Shown in pieces: positions 26,610 to 35,171 of a stretch of 64,000 nt of DNA. This stretch comes from DTEX01 sp964431725. GTDB lineage: Archaea > Thermoproteota > Bathyarchaeia > Bathyarchaeales > DTEX01. The stretch spans positions 38,585-102,584 of the forward strand of contig CAYSKG010000001.1 of assembly GCA_964431725.1 (NCBI GenBank), written 5' to 3'. How positions within the stretch are numbered: position 1 is the first letter of the stretch; every line of letters begins with the position of its first letter. The position numbers and the translations under genes were made by a program. The notes beneath the pieces are model-generated. The model ran no database searches, was not told the origin of the DNA, and was given only the letters and a program-made list of their open reading frames with translations.

Positions 26610-27473
26610 TTGAAGATTCCAGAGGCTCTTTTAAGAGATAAAATCAAGTTATTCCTTGAGGAAGATGTAGGTTTAGGCGATATAACCAGTAATATGGTGA
26701 TTCCCCCTGAAACTAGAGTGCGTGCGCAAATAATTGTGAAAGAAGCGGCGGTTATAGCCGGATTGCATGAGCTAAAAACGCTCTTCAACATGATTGGCGC
26801 GAAAATGTTATGCTTCGTTAACGAAGGGGATGAAGTGTCTCCCAATACTGTTATTGCCGAAGTTAGAGGTGATGGAAGAGCGATCCTAGAGGCTGAAAGA
26901 ACCGCGTTGAATATTCTTTCGCGAATGAGTGGAATAGCTACGGCTACAAGAAAAATGCTAAAAAAGATTAGAGACGTCAATCCAGATGCTCGGATAGCGG
27001 CAACTAGAAAGACCGCTCCTGGACTGCGCTATTTTGATAAAAGAGCTATTATAATAGGTGGAGGAGACCCGCATCGTTTTAGACTTGATGATCAAATATT
27101 GATCAAAGATAATCACATAGCGATCATCGGTAGTATAGAAGAGGCTTTGAAAAGAGCTCGCTCATTAGCGAGCTTCTCAAAAAAAGTAGAAGTCGAAGTT
27201 AAAACCCTAAAGCAGGCAATAGAGGCGGCTTCTCTAGGAGCCGACATAATAATGCTGGATAACATGACTGTTAACGAGGTCCGTGAAGTGATGGAAAAAT
27301 TAAAAAATCTTAATCTCCGCAATAAAGTTCTTATTGAGGTTTCTGGCGGAATAACTGAAGAAAATATTAGGGAATACGCTAGACTCGGACCGGATGTGAT
27401 CTCAGTTGGCGCTCTTACTCACTCACCTAAATCTATTGACGTAAGTTTAGAAGTCATTGAAGTTGAAAATTGA
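26610..27473 (+). CDS. nadC: quinolinate phosphoribosyltransferase (nicotinate-nucleotide pyrophosphorylase)
   Basis: Makes nicotinate mononucleotide from quinolinate and PRPP in NAD synthesis. Family blocks are FLEEDVGLGDITSNMVIPP, GDGRAILEAERTALNILSRMSGIAT, ARIAATRKTAPGLRYFDKRA, the substrate-binding GGGDPHRFRLDDQILIKDNHI, VEVEVKTLKQA, IIMLDNM and EVSGGITEENI. I prefer TTG 26610, with GGGTGA eight bases upstream, over GTG 26598, which lies in that site; the protein is then 287 residues. No nadA or nadB is in the window. It is convergent with trm1. Confidence 0.95.
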   Translation: MKIPEALLRDKIKLFLEEDVGLGDITSNMVIPPETRVRAQIIVKEAAVIAGLHELKTLFNMIGAKMLCFVNEGDEVSPNTVIAEVRGDGRAILEAERTALNILSRMSGIATATRKMLKKIRDVNPDARIAATRKTAPGLRYFDKRAIIIGGGDPHRFRLDDQILIKDNHIAIIGSIEEALKRARSLASFSKKVEVEVKTLKQAIEAASLGADIIMLDNMTVNEVREVMEKLKNLNLRNKVLIEVSGGITEENIREYARLGPDVISVGALTHSPKSIDVSLEVIEVEN

Positions 27474-27490
27474 AGAGTTCAGCAAGGTTT

Positions 27491-28684
27491 TTACAATTCC
27501 TTTAATATTTTAACTACATCTGATGCTGGTGCATCAGTTTTTATTCCTCTTTCATGAAAATGTGTGCGTACGGCTCTAAAGCCCTTCCTTCTAATGCTCT
27601 CAATAACCTTTTTTATCGATGGTGTAGGAATGTTTAGCTTGTCGCAGATTTTATCGATAACATAGTAGGTGGCTGGAGCGTCAACCTCATTTTTGATCAT
27701 TAATATGATTTTGACGGCTTCTTTACTGATGTAGGATGAGGTTTTTAGATTTTCTTCCATAAGCTCACAAATTTTCCCGTCAACTATTCTTCCAAGCCAT
27801 AATGGTCCGGCGGCTCTCAGAGTAGAACCGCATTTAACACATTTGATTTCCCTGTTTATTAGAGGTATACCGTAGTGAAGTTCCCTATGAAAACACTTAA
27901 AGCAATGAAGTATGTAACCCATTTTCTCTAATGTTTTATCTGCTTCTTTGGCACCATAGTTAATTAATGCGTATAGGCGAGTGTAATGATGTGTGCTGTG
28001 GCTAAATAATACTTCTATGCCAATGTTATGTTTGGCGGCTGCCGTTGCTAAGCATCCAGCTAAAAGTCTTACAGCAATTTCGTGGCAATATTCGGTTCTC
28101 AAAGATATGCCCCCGTATTTTCTGAGTGCAACTTTTGGGTAAACACCGCATAGGGGGGCCATATCTGTAGCTGTTAGGGCCAGTAATCCCCCGTCTCTTA
28201 ACGATCTAATGGCAGAATCAATGTATGAAACTGGGGATCCGAAAGGATCTATATCTACGAAATCGAATCTTCTTTTCGGCGTAGCATATTTGGATAGAAA
28301 TAGATTTGCATCTTCATTTGCCACAAATACTTGATGAGCAAGATTATTCAATTGAACGTTGTATCGAGCCATTTCGTATGCTCTCTTATTTATATCGTTA
28401 ATATAAACTGCATTGACTCCTTTAACCTCCTTGGCGAAACGTATCCCCCTAATTCCGCAACCAGTCAAAGGTTCAGAGATATTCAATTCTCTTTTTACGA
28501 ATCTTTGATAAGATTTGAGAGTTAGAACCGCTATATCTCGGCAAGTCTTCATAAGGGGATTGTAAAAGACTGGTGCTCTAGAAGGAGCGTAGTCCCAAAA
28601 TCCCCTCTTAAAACATTCAAGTTTAGGAACAGCTACTTTAACCATGCCCTCACGGATAATTTCTACTGGAAAGTCAAAGCCCAA
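27491..28684 (-). CDS. trm1: tRNA (guanine26-N2)-dimethyltransferase Trm1
   Basis: Forms m2,2-G26 in tRNA using S-adenosylmethionine. 397 residues, with the N-terminal VKVAVPKLECFKRGFWDYAPSRAPVFYNPLMKTCRDIA, GCGIRGIRFAKE for SAM binding, FVDIDPFGSPVSYIDSAIRS (catalytic DPFG), DMAPLCGVYPKVALRKYGG, and a Cys-rich C-terminal part (CFKC, CVKC). Archaea and eukaryotes share this enzyme. The gene ends 17 bases from nadC on the opposite strand. Confidence 0.96.
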   Translation of the reverse strand: MGFDFPVEIIREGMVKVAVPKLECFKRGFWDYAPSRAPVFYNPLMKTCRDIAVLTLKSYQRFVKRELNISEPLTGCGIRGIRFAKEVKGVNAVYINDINKRAYEMARYNVQLNNLAHQVFVANEDANLFLSKYATPKRRFDFVDIDPFGSPVSYIDSAIRSLRDGGLLALTATDMAPLCGVYPKVALRKYGGISLRTEYCHEIAVRLLAGCLATAAAKHNIGIEVLFSHSTHHYTRLYALINYGAKEADKTLEKMGYILHCFKCFHRELHYGIPLINREIKCVKCGSTLRAAGPLWLGRIVDGKICELMEENLKTSSYISKEAVKIILMIKNEVDAPATYYVIDKICDKLNIPTPSIKKVIESIRRKGFRAVRTHFHERGIKTDAPASDVVKILKEL

Positions 28685-28858
28685 ATAAATCCCTCACATC
28701 TATATTTTTAATCTAGCTACTTCATAATTAACTTCATCAGTTTTCCTTTCCTCATGTAACAGAGCACCTATCCCATGTCTCAGTTAAAAATGTGGTAGGG
28801 TTAAACTTTTATAGTATATCCTTAATTTTGATATTTTGGGCAATGGTGAGAAAGGTAA

Positions 28859-29839
28859 TTGAAGTTTAAAGAAGTAGGCTGGAACGGCTTTCTGCTAGAG
28901 ATTCCGGAAGAAATGCGTTTAACAAGCGAAGGAGGAAATATAAAGTCAGGCTATTTAAAATTTGAAATGGAAGGCTTTTTGTTAGAAATTAGATGGGATC
29001 CATTTGAACCTAAAAAAACTAAACCTTTAGCTGAAATAGCTAATTCATTCATAAAGGAGATGAAAAAGGCTCTCGAGAAAGAAAGAAAAAAGAAGATTGA
29101 TCTGAAAGTTGAGAGCATGAGTAGCATTTCAATATCTTCTCATAACACCTACTCTATGAATATTAAATCTGGGGCAGAAAAGGATTTAGTTTACATATGG
29201 ATTTGTAAAGAGAGTAAGCGCGTGATTATAGCTCACCTGATTTCTTTGCTTCCAAAGGATAAGAGTAAAGAGATTATTGAACGTATATTAGGATCGTTTA
29301 AATGTCATTTAAATGAAAATTTTGTTCCGTGGATTGCTCTAAATTTGAAATTTCAGGTGCCAGATTCGTTTCTGCTTTCTGAAAGGAAGATTGCTGCTGG
29401 TAGAACCTATTTGATATTTAATGAACAAAAGTTTTCTGTTTTTACTGAAAAAGGTAGAAGTTTAATAATTGAATATTTCTCTATGGCAAATCTACTCTTT
29501 GAGGATACCTATAAAAACCCTGAAAAATGGTTTCAAGATAATTATTGGAAAGATTTAAAAAAACGTGTAAAAAATATAGCTTTCCAAGCTACTGAAACTA
29601 GAAGATTCATGCGACATAAAATAATATATAAACGTGGAATTAAAAAATCTGGTTTATTGACAAGAAAAACAACCGTGAGTGAAAACTTAACATGGTACTG
29701 CTCAAAATCAAATCGTATATATTCAATAACCTTTGTTTCTTATGTTAGTAGACCCTTCTTCTTAAAGCGAAAAATGGACGAGGAAGAAGATAAAAAAATT
29801 ATGCAAAATTTCCTGTCTTCATTTAAATGTCATTTCTAG
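28859..29839 (+). CDS. unknown protein with two tandem similar domains
   Basis: 326 residues, no family I can name. The first half begins FKEVGWNGFLLEIPEEMRLTSEGG and ends with IIAHLISLLPKDKSKEIIERILGSFKCHL. The second half begins LNLKFQVPDSFLLSERKIAAG and ends MQNFLSSFKCHF. Each half thus has 'hydrophobic strand - IP/VP xxF/M - polar region - ... (I/F)L(G/S)SFKCH', which points to an internal duplication of a ~160-residue domain. The layout of a strand with Pro early and a helix plus SFxC/SxKxF at the end resembles PsbP/DUF1795-type domains, as does the unrelated membrane-anchored gene at 41618-42316. No signal or membrane segment, so cytoplasmic. TTG 28859 is preceded by GGTGAGAAAGG. It lies upstream of the E1-like gene on the same strand. 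Confidence 0.65.
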   Translation: MKFKEVGWNGFLLEIPEEMRLTSEGGNIKSGYLKFEMEGFLLEIRWDPFEPKKTKPLAEIANSFIKEMKKALEKERKKKIDLKVESMSSISISSHNTYSMNIKSGAEKDLVYIWICKESKRVIIAHLISLLPKDKSKEIIERILGSFKCHLNENFVPWIALNLKFQVPDSFLLSERKIAAGRTYLIFNEQKFSVFTEKGRSLIIEYFSMANLLFEDTYKNPEKWFQDNYWKDLKKRVKNIAFQATETRRFMRHKIIYKRGIKKSGLLTRKTTVSENLTWYCSKSNRIYSITFVSYVSRPFFLKRKMDEEEDKKIMQNFLSSFKCHF

Positions 29840-29996
29840 AGTCTTTTGAGGTACTTTTCAAAGTCCCCAATTTACTGGGAATTGATCACCTTATCTACAC
29901 TTAGCTTCTTACCGCTAAGAAAAATATTTAATAGTAGTGTATCGGAGAGTATAGCGACGTAATTTCTTGCCCCCTCTAAAAAGGGAGGACGCTGGA

Positions 29997-31100
29997 ATGA
30001 AAGAAAATAACAATAAGAGTGCTGATGAGCTTTCTAATGAGGAACTCGAATTTTATTCACGGCAGATAGTCCTTTCAGAGATAGGTTACAGAGGTCAGCT
30101 TAAACTCCGTAAATCGAGTGTATGTATCGTAGGGCTAGGCGGTTTAGGTTCCCCTGCGGCTTTACAATTAGCAGCCATGGGTGTTGGACATTTACGCTTA
30201 GTTGACCATGACGTTGTTGAACTTTCTAATTTGCATAGACAATTACTCTATGGAGCAAAATATATTGGCTATCCCAAAGTTGAGGTTGCCGCCAAAAGAT
30301 TGAAGGAGCTTAATCCAAATATAAAGGTCGAGCCTCTACCCATATCAGTTAGTAGCGAAAATGCTGAAAAGATAGTTAAAGGTATGGATGTTGTTGTTGA
30401 TGGGCTCGATTGTATGACGCCAAGATATGCGATAAACAGAGCTTGTCAAAAGCTTGGTGTACCCTATGTTTTTGCTGCGGCTTTAATGACCTTCGGTAAT
30501 GTTTCAACCATAGTGCCGGGTAAAACGCCTTGTCTAGAATGTTTTCAAGGTAATCTCAATGATGAGATTTTGCCTACATGCGCTACTCTTGGGGTTTATA
30601 CTTCTTTACTCAGTATAATATCAGGTATAGAAACTTCAGAAGCCATTAGAATACTTCTTGGCAAAGAACCACGTCTAGTGAATAAGCTTTTGCACTGTGA
30701 TATTAGCGATTTAATATTTGAAGAAATAAATATCTCGAAGATTGAGAGCTGTCCTGTTTGTGGTTCGAAGCCATCAGGTTCACCTAAACCTTTAACGAGA
30801 AAATTAATTACTGAAATCCATAGTAGAAGTGGCAAAAGGGTTTTCAGAATAATTCCTAAAGAGAATCTTAATCTTAAATTAAATGAACTTGCTTCAATAG
30901 TTGAGAATAGAGGCTTCAAAATTAAAGTTAAAGCTGAGCTTGGTATAACTTTTAAAAATGAATTCGGCGGTGTAACAAGCGTACTGAAAAGTGGTATAAC
31001 GGTGGTTGAGGGAGCTGAAAGTGAGGAAGAAGCCTATAAATCCTTTTCAGAGTTAATAATCAATAGGCTCAAAGTTTCCGCTTCGAAGATCAAAATATAA
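29997..31100 (+). CDS. E1-like ubiquitin-activating enzyme (MoeB/ThiF/UbaA family) with C-terminal extension
   Basis: Adenylates the C-terminal glycine of a ubiquitin-fold partner. YSRQIVLSEIGYRGQLKLRKSSVCIVGLGGLGSPAALQLAAMGVG gives the N-terminal Arg and the nucleotide-binding GxGGLGS. DHDVVELSNLHRQLL is the Mg/ATP segment. CLECF and CPVCG form the four-Cys zinc site, and LPTCATLGV carries the candidate catalytic Cys. ATG 29997 has GGGAGGAC upstream and gives 367 residues; a TTG at 29967 is less likely. After the zinc site about 100 residues remain (LTRKLITEIHSRSGKRVF to the end), beyond the ~270-residue length of plain archaeal UbaA. The JAMM gene follows after nine bases. The likely substrate is the Gly-Gly protein encoded at 19.9 kb. 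Confidence 0.9.
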   Translation: MKENNNKSADELSNEELEFYSRQIVLSEIGYRGQLKLRKSSVCIVGLGGLGSPAALQLAAMGVGHLRLVDHDVVELSNLHRQLLYGAKYIGYPKVEVAAKRLKELNPNIKVEPLPISVSSENAEKIVKGMDVVVDGLDCMTPRYAINRACQKLGVPYVFAAALMTFGNVSTIVPGKTPCLECFQGNLNDEILPTCATLGVYTSLLSIISGIETSEAIRILLGKEPRLVNKLLHCDISDLIFEEINISKIESCPVCGSKPSGSPKPLTRKLITEIHSRSGKRVFRIIPKENLNLKLNELASIVENRGFKIKVKAELGITFKNEFGGVTSVLKSGITVVEGAESEEEAYKSFSELIINRLKVSASKIKI

Positions 31101-31109
31101 AAGGATACA

Positions 31110-31538
31110 ATGATGATACTCAAGCTAAGTAAAGATCAGATTAATCTATTAATTAAGGAAGCCAAAAGAAGATATCCTATAGAAATTTGCGGGGCTTTCT
31201 TTGGAATTATAAATAAGAAAAAAGAAGTTCATGTAAAAAAGATAATTTTACTTAAAAATTTACTCAACTCTAAAACCAAATTCCAGATAGATCCCATAGA
31301 ATTCTTGAAGTTTCTGTTAGAAGCTAAGAAAGAAGGCCTGCAACACGTAGGCTTCTTTCATTCCCATCCTATAGGCACAAAACCATCTACAATAGATTTA
31401 AAATATATGAAGTTATGGCCTGAAACTATATGGCTTATAATCTCACCCCTAAATTGTAAGATATCAGCTTATCAGATAATTGATGGGTTTTTGAGTACTA
31501 TTCACATTAAAATTGTTAAAGAGCGACGTATTCACTAA
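31110..31538 (+). CDS. JAMM/MPN+ metallopeptidase
   Basis: A 142-residue zinc isopeptidase of the Rpn11/HvJAMM1 type. The Glu in RYPIEICGAFFG and the motif GFFHSHPIGTKPSTIDL supply the JAMM residues (E, HxH, S, D). In archaea these enzymes remove ubiquitin-like SAMP modifiers from proteins and from fused precursors. It begins nine bases after the E1-like gene, so the pair is an operon encoding both attachment and removal. No E2- or E3-like gene is beside it. Confidence 0.92.
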   Translation: MMILKLSKDQINLLIKEAKRRYPIEICGAFFGIINKKKEVHVKKIILLKNLLNSKTKFQIDPIEFLKFLLEAKKEGLQHVGFFHSHPIGTKPSTIDLKYMKLWPETIWLIISPLNCKISAYQIIDGFLSTIHIKIVKERRIH

Positions 31539-31618
31539 GGTTTCATGAATAAATATAAAGATAATAAGAAATAAAACTTTTAAAATGGAACAATTAAGGA
31601 ATTAATGTTGGACGCATT

Positions 31619-32755
31619 ATGGGAAGATTAATTGTAGTTAAAGTTGGCACAAGTAGCGTAACTAAAAATGACGGTAGCTTAGATTTCGATACAATGCGTG
31701 AACTTACCGATCAAATTTCGGAGGCTATTAAAAGAGGCTATCAGATAATACTTGTTTCTTCAGGAGCTATAGCTTCAGGAATTGCGGAGCTTGGGATAAA
31801 ACCTAATCCAAATGATATAGTTTTTAAGCAGGCTTGCGCTGCTGTTGGTCAAGCCATTCTCATGGAATATTATCGTCAATTATTTAGGCGGCATGGCTTA
31901 AAGGTTGCGCAGGTTCTTTTAACAAAAGAGGATCTGGCAAATAGAATGTCTTATGTTCATACATGTAACGTCCTGGATAAATTGCTTAATTTGGATGTTG
32001 TTCCAATAATAAATGAGAATGACGTTACGTCCGTTGATGAAATAATGCCCATTATGAAGGGTTATAAAGTAAATTTTAGTGATAATGACATACTTTCTGT
32101 TTTAATAGCTAATGCTGTCCAAGCGGATTTAATCATTATATTATCTGATGTTGATGGACTCTATGATGGTAATCCATCAAAAAATAAAAAAGCGCGGGTG
32201 ATTCCACTAGTTGAAAAGATAACGCCTGAACTCAAGAGAATTGCTGAAGGCAAGAGCGCTTTTGGTAGAGGAGGTATGAAAACTAAACTTGAAGCTGCAG
32301 AAATAGCCATGCAAAGTGGCATACCGCTCGTAATAGCTAATGGACGTAGAAAAAACGTTATAATAGATATTTTGGAAGGAAAACGTGTTGGAACCTATTT
32401 TAGGCCTCTAGGCAACAGAATGCCCAGTATAAAAAGCTGGATAGCTTATGGTGCAGGCTCTAAGGGACAAATTAAAGTTAATGAGGGAGCCAAACAATCA
32501 ATTCTGAAAGGTGCAAGCCTATTAGCAGTTGGAATAGAATCAGTTTCTGGTCAATTTAAGATCGGCGACGTGGTCAGTATAGTTGGTCCCGATGACAAAG
32601 AATTCGCGCGTGGTATAGTTAATTATTCAAGTGAAGAAATAAATTTGATAAAAGGTTTAAAAACGTCGCAGATAAAAAAAGTTTTAGGTTACATAAGACG
32701 AAAAGAAATTATTGTCAGAAAACTTATGCATATAATTAATAAAGAGGCGGGTTAA
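31619..32755 (+). CDS. proB: glutamate 5-kinase with PUA domain
   Basis: First step of proline synthesis from glutamate: ATP-dependent phosphorylation to glutamyl-5-phosphate. 378 residues. The kinase domain has VVKVGTSSVTKNDGSLD, VSSGAIASGIAELG, INENDVTSVDEI, FSDNDILSVLIAN and FGRGGMKTKLEAAEIAM. The C-terminal ~85 residues (SWIAYGAGSKGQIKVNEGAKQSILKGASLLAVGI) are the PUA domain found in bacterial ProB. Four bases separate it from proA. Many archaea lack proBA and use ornithine cyclodeaminase instead, so a bacterial origin by transfer is plausible. Confidence 0.96.
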   Translation: MGRLIVVKVGTSSVTKNDGSLDFDTMRELTDQISEAIKRGYQIILVSSGAIASGIAELGIKPNPNDIVFKQACAAVGQAILMEYYRQLFRRHGLKVAQVLLTKEDLANRMSYVHTCNVLDKLLNLDVVPIINENDVTSVDEIMPIMKGYKVNFSDNDILSVLIANAVQADLIIILSDVDGLYDGNPSKNKKARVIPLVEKITPELKRIAEGKSAFGRGGMKTKLEAAEIAMQSGIPLVIANGRRKNVIIDILEGKRVGTYFRPLGNRMPSIKSWIAYGAGSKGQIKVNEGAKQSILKGASLLAVGIESVSGQFKIGDVVSIVGPDDKEFARGIVNYSSEEINLIKGLKTSQIKKVLGYIRRKEIIVRKLMHIINKEAG

Positions 32756-32759
32756 ATAG

Positions 32760-34022
32760 ATGAGTGAAAAAATAAGTGAACTTATTTTGAACATATGTAA
32801 AAAAGCTAAGAAAGCATCCTATATTCTAGCTAGACTACCAACAGAAGTCAAAAATAAAGCCCTATATAACATGGCTGATGCCCTAGAAAAGAACGCTGAA
32901 GAAATACTTGAAGCCAATAAAAAAGATGTTGAGGCGTCAAGGGCTAAAGGCGTTAAAGAAGCCCTGCTCGACCGGCTTATCTTAACTAAATCTAGAATCT
33001 CAAAGATGGCGCAATGTCTGAGAGAAGTCGCTGAACTTCCAGATCCTGTAGGTGAAATAGTGAAAACATGGACTAGACCTAATGGTTTAATAATCGGGCA
33101 AATAAGAGTTCCATTAGGTGTTGTAGCAGTAATCTACGAATCCCGTCCAGATGTAACATCTGATGCAACTGGAATATGTCTAAAATCCGGTAATGCCGTC
33201 ATTTTAAGGGGAGGATCAGACGCCATAAACTCCAATATTGTTATAGGGAAAATTTTAAGCGAAGCTGCTATAAGCTCAGGGATTCCAGAGGGTGCAATAC
33301 AAGTTGTCCCAGTAACTGAAAGAAGCGCAGCCCTAGAATTAATGAAAATGAGAGAATATGTAGACGTCTTAATACCAAGAGGTGGAGCTGGTCTTATTAG
33401 AGCCGTTATAGAGAACGCTAAAGTTCCAGTTATTGAAACTGGAACTGGCAATTGTCACATATATGTCGAAAGCGACGCGGATTTAGATAAAGCCGTAAAT
33501 ATAATAATCAATGCTAAGTGTCAAAGACCGGGAACATGTAATGCTGCTGAGAAGCTTCTTGTTCATAGAGATATAGCCCAAAAATTTCTTCCAAGAATCA
33601 TTAACGAACTACGCAATCATGGCGTTGAAATTAGGGGTTGTGAAGAAACCCGAAAGATTGTTCCAGATGTTAAACCAGCGACTGAGGAAGACTGGTATAC
33701 TGAATATTTGGACCTAATAATAGGCATTAAAGTTGTAAGCGGATTGGATGAGGCTATAGCTCATATAAATAAATATGGAACAAAACATTCAGATGCGATA
33801 CTAACCTCCGACTTCAATAAGGCTTTACGCTTCATTAAAGATGTTGATTCTGCAGCTGTTTACTGGAATGCCTCAACACGCTTCACAGATGGAAATCAAT
33901 ATGGACTTGGAGCAGAGATAGGAATAAGTACACAGAAACTACATGCACGCGGACCAATGAGCGTACAACACTTAACAAGTATCAAATATTTCGTTCTCGG
34001 TCGAGGACATGTAAGAGAATAA
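32760..34022 (+). CDS. proA: gamma-glutamyl phosphate reductase
   Basis: Reduces glutamyl-5-phosphate with NADPH to the semialdehyde. 420 residues of aldehyde-dehydrogenase fold. Typical ProA blocks are GQIRVPLGVVAVIYESRPDVTSDATGICLKSGNAVILRGGSDA, LIPRGGAGLIRAV, ETGTGNCHIYVES, the catalytic-Cys KCQRPGTCNAAEKLLVH and ASTRFTDGNQYGLGAEIGIS. Translated as a unit with proB. The last gene, proC, is not in the window. Confidence 0.97.
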   Translation: MSEKISELILNICKKAKKASYILARLPTEVKNKALYNMADALEKNAEEILEANKKDVEASRAKGVKEALLDRLILTKSRISKMAQCLREVAELPDPVGEIVKTWTRPNGLIIGQIRVPLGVVAVIYESRPDVTSDATGICLKSGNAVILRGGSDAINSNIVIGKILSEAAISSGIPEGAIQVVPVTERSAALELMKMREYVDVLIPRGGAGLIRAVIENAKVPVIETGTGNCHIYVESDADLDKAVNIIINAKCQRPGTCNAAEKLLVHRDIAQKFLPRIINELRNHGVEIRGCEETRKIVPDVKPATEEDWYTEYLDLIIGIKVVSGLDEAIAHINKYGTKHSDAILTSDFNKALRFIKDVDSAAVYWNASTRFTDGNQYGLGAEIGISTQKLHARGPMSVQHLTSIKYFVLGRGHVRE

Positions 34023-34031
34023 GTTCCTGAC

Positions 34032-34053
34032 TGGATACGAAAGCATCAACATT
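34032..34053 (-). repeat. dispersed 20-bp repeat, copy A
   Basis: Minus-strand reading gives AAATGTTGATGCTTTCGTATCCA, ten bases after the proA stop. It differs at one base from the copies at 42430 and 48886. Function unknown. Confidence 0.6.
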
Positions 34054-34199
34054 TTTCATTTTTTCGGCTATTTACTAAAATCTAATTTGTTTTTCTACTC
34101 CTTAAATCAAATTCAAGTTGATTAAACAGGCTTTTCAGCAACCAAAAATTAATTTTCATTGAAAATTTATACATATAGCTAGTAGAGCTAGGATTGAAT

Positions 34200-34913
34200 A
34201 TGAGTAGTATTGAAAGAGAAATCTTAGTCGCCATTTTAAAGACCACTACAAAAAACAATCATGTTGAAGTAGAAGAGATCAGTAAGGAGGCCAGGGTTCC
34301 TAGCGAAGTAACTAGAAGATTTTTAATAAAATTCCATGAAGAAAATTTTCTAGAATTAAAAGATGAAGATAAAGTAGTTGTCGCTGGTTGGCAACGCTGA
34401 AAAATAGCTGAGAAAGCCATTATTTTAGGCGCGGATATTGAGAGAACATCAAGATTTCTAACATGGTCTGAATTTGAAAGTTTTTCTAAATCAATTTTTG
34501 AAGTAAACGGTTTTAAAGTTAAGAAGAATTTGCATTTCACATGGCTGAAGAAAAAGTGGGAAATAGACGTATTAGGCCTTAAAAATCCAATAATTATTTC
34601 GGTTGACTGTAAACACTGGCATAAAAGATGGAGTGGGGCTGCAAGCATAAGGGCTGCAATAGATCAAATCGAAAGGACAAGAGCATTAGCTAAAGCCTCT
34701 AAAGACATTATGGACAAAATAGGTATCAGGGGGTGGAAACATGCATATTTTATACCCATAGTATTATCGCTTTCTCCTTCTCAACATAAATTCTATAAAA
34801 GAACCCCTATAGTGCCAATATTTCAACTTAAAGACTTTCTAGAGAACGTTGTCTTTCATCTAAACGAGATAAACAGTTTTCATGTAACTTATACTTCTCT
34901 AGATAATTTTTGA
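34200..34913 (+). pseudogene. winged-helix plus PD-(D/E)XK nuclease-like protein interrupted by one TGA
   Basis: One frame runs from ATG 34200 to 34913 except for TGA at 34398-34400, which follows KVVVAGWQR and precedes KIAEKAIILGADIERTSRFLTWSEFE. Before the stop is a winged-helix domain (ILVAILKTTTKNNHVEVEEISKEARVPSEVTRRFLIKFHEENFLELKDED). After it is a nuclease fold with KKKWEIDVLGLKNPIIISVDCKHW, where E-I-D and D-C-K supply the PD-(D/E)XK-type acidic and Lys residues. The protein would be 237 residues. A single substitution (for example CGA to TGA, or TTA/TCA to TGA) explains it; nothing else is damaged, so the inactivation is recent, or the stop is read through or is an error. Hjc, another nuclease of this fold, lies 600 bases downstream. 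Confidence 0.75.
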
Positions 34914-35031
34914 ATGATAATCATAGATGTTAATTAAGACCAAAATTCAATTCCTAGATAAAATAACTCTCATGATTATTTTTGGACATTTAAATGATCC
35001 CTTCTTCCAAAACATTCATGATAATCATGAA
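34914..35031. promoter_or_regulatory. perfect palindromes upstream of the wHTH-hjc unit
   Basis: ATGATAATCAT occurs at 34914-34924 and an extended 17-base perfect palindrome, TTCATGATAATCATGAA, at 35015-35031. A related half-site CATGATTAT lies near 34972. They share the ATGAT half-site seen before ftsZ. A TATA box TTTTATAAG sits at 35121-35129 before the wHTH gene. Sites for a dimeric regulator are a reasonable guess. The rest of 34914-35171 is AT-rich with no gene I can see. Confidence 0.35.
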
Positions 35032-35171
35032 AACATCAGGTAACACGGTCATTATTATTCCCGATTCTAGTTTGAAAAATTAGATATTCTAGAAATTCTC
35101 AAAAGTAATTATGTGGAAAATTTTATAAGTTTTACGAGGATAAATTTTTCATCCAAAAAGAGGTTTAAAAA

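Noticed and set aside
26498..26980. 160-codon minus-strand ORF opposite nadC
   Set aside because: It is a shadow frame of nadC, whose plus-strand protein is strongly conserved.
34398..34400. TGA as selenocysteine
   Set aside because: No Cys-like position is expected there, no SECIS-like hairpin is apparent, and no selenoprotein genes are in the window.
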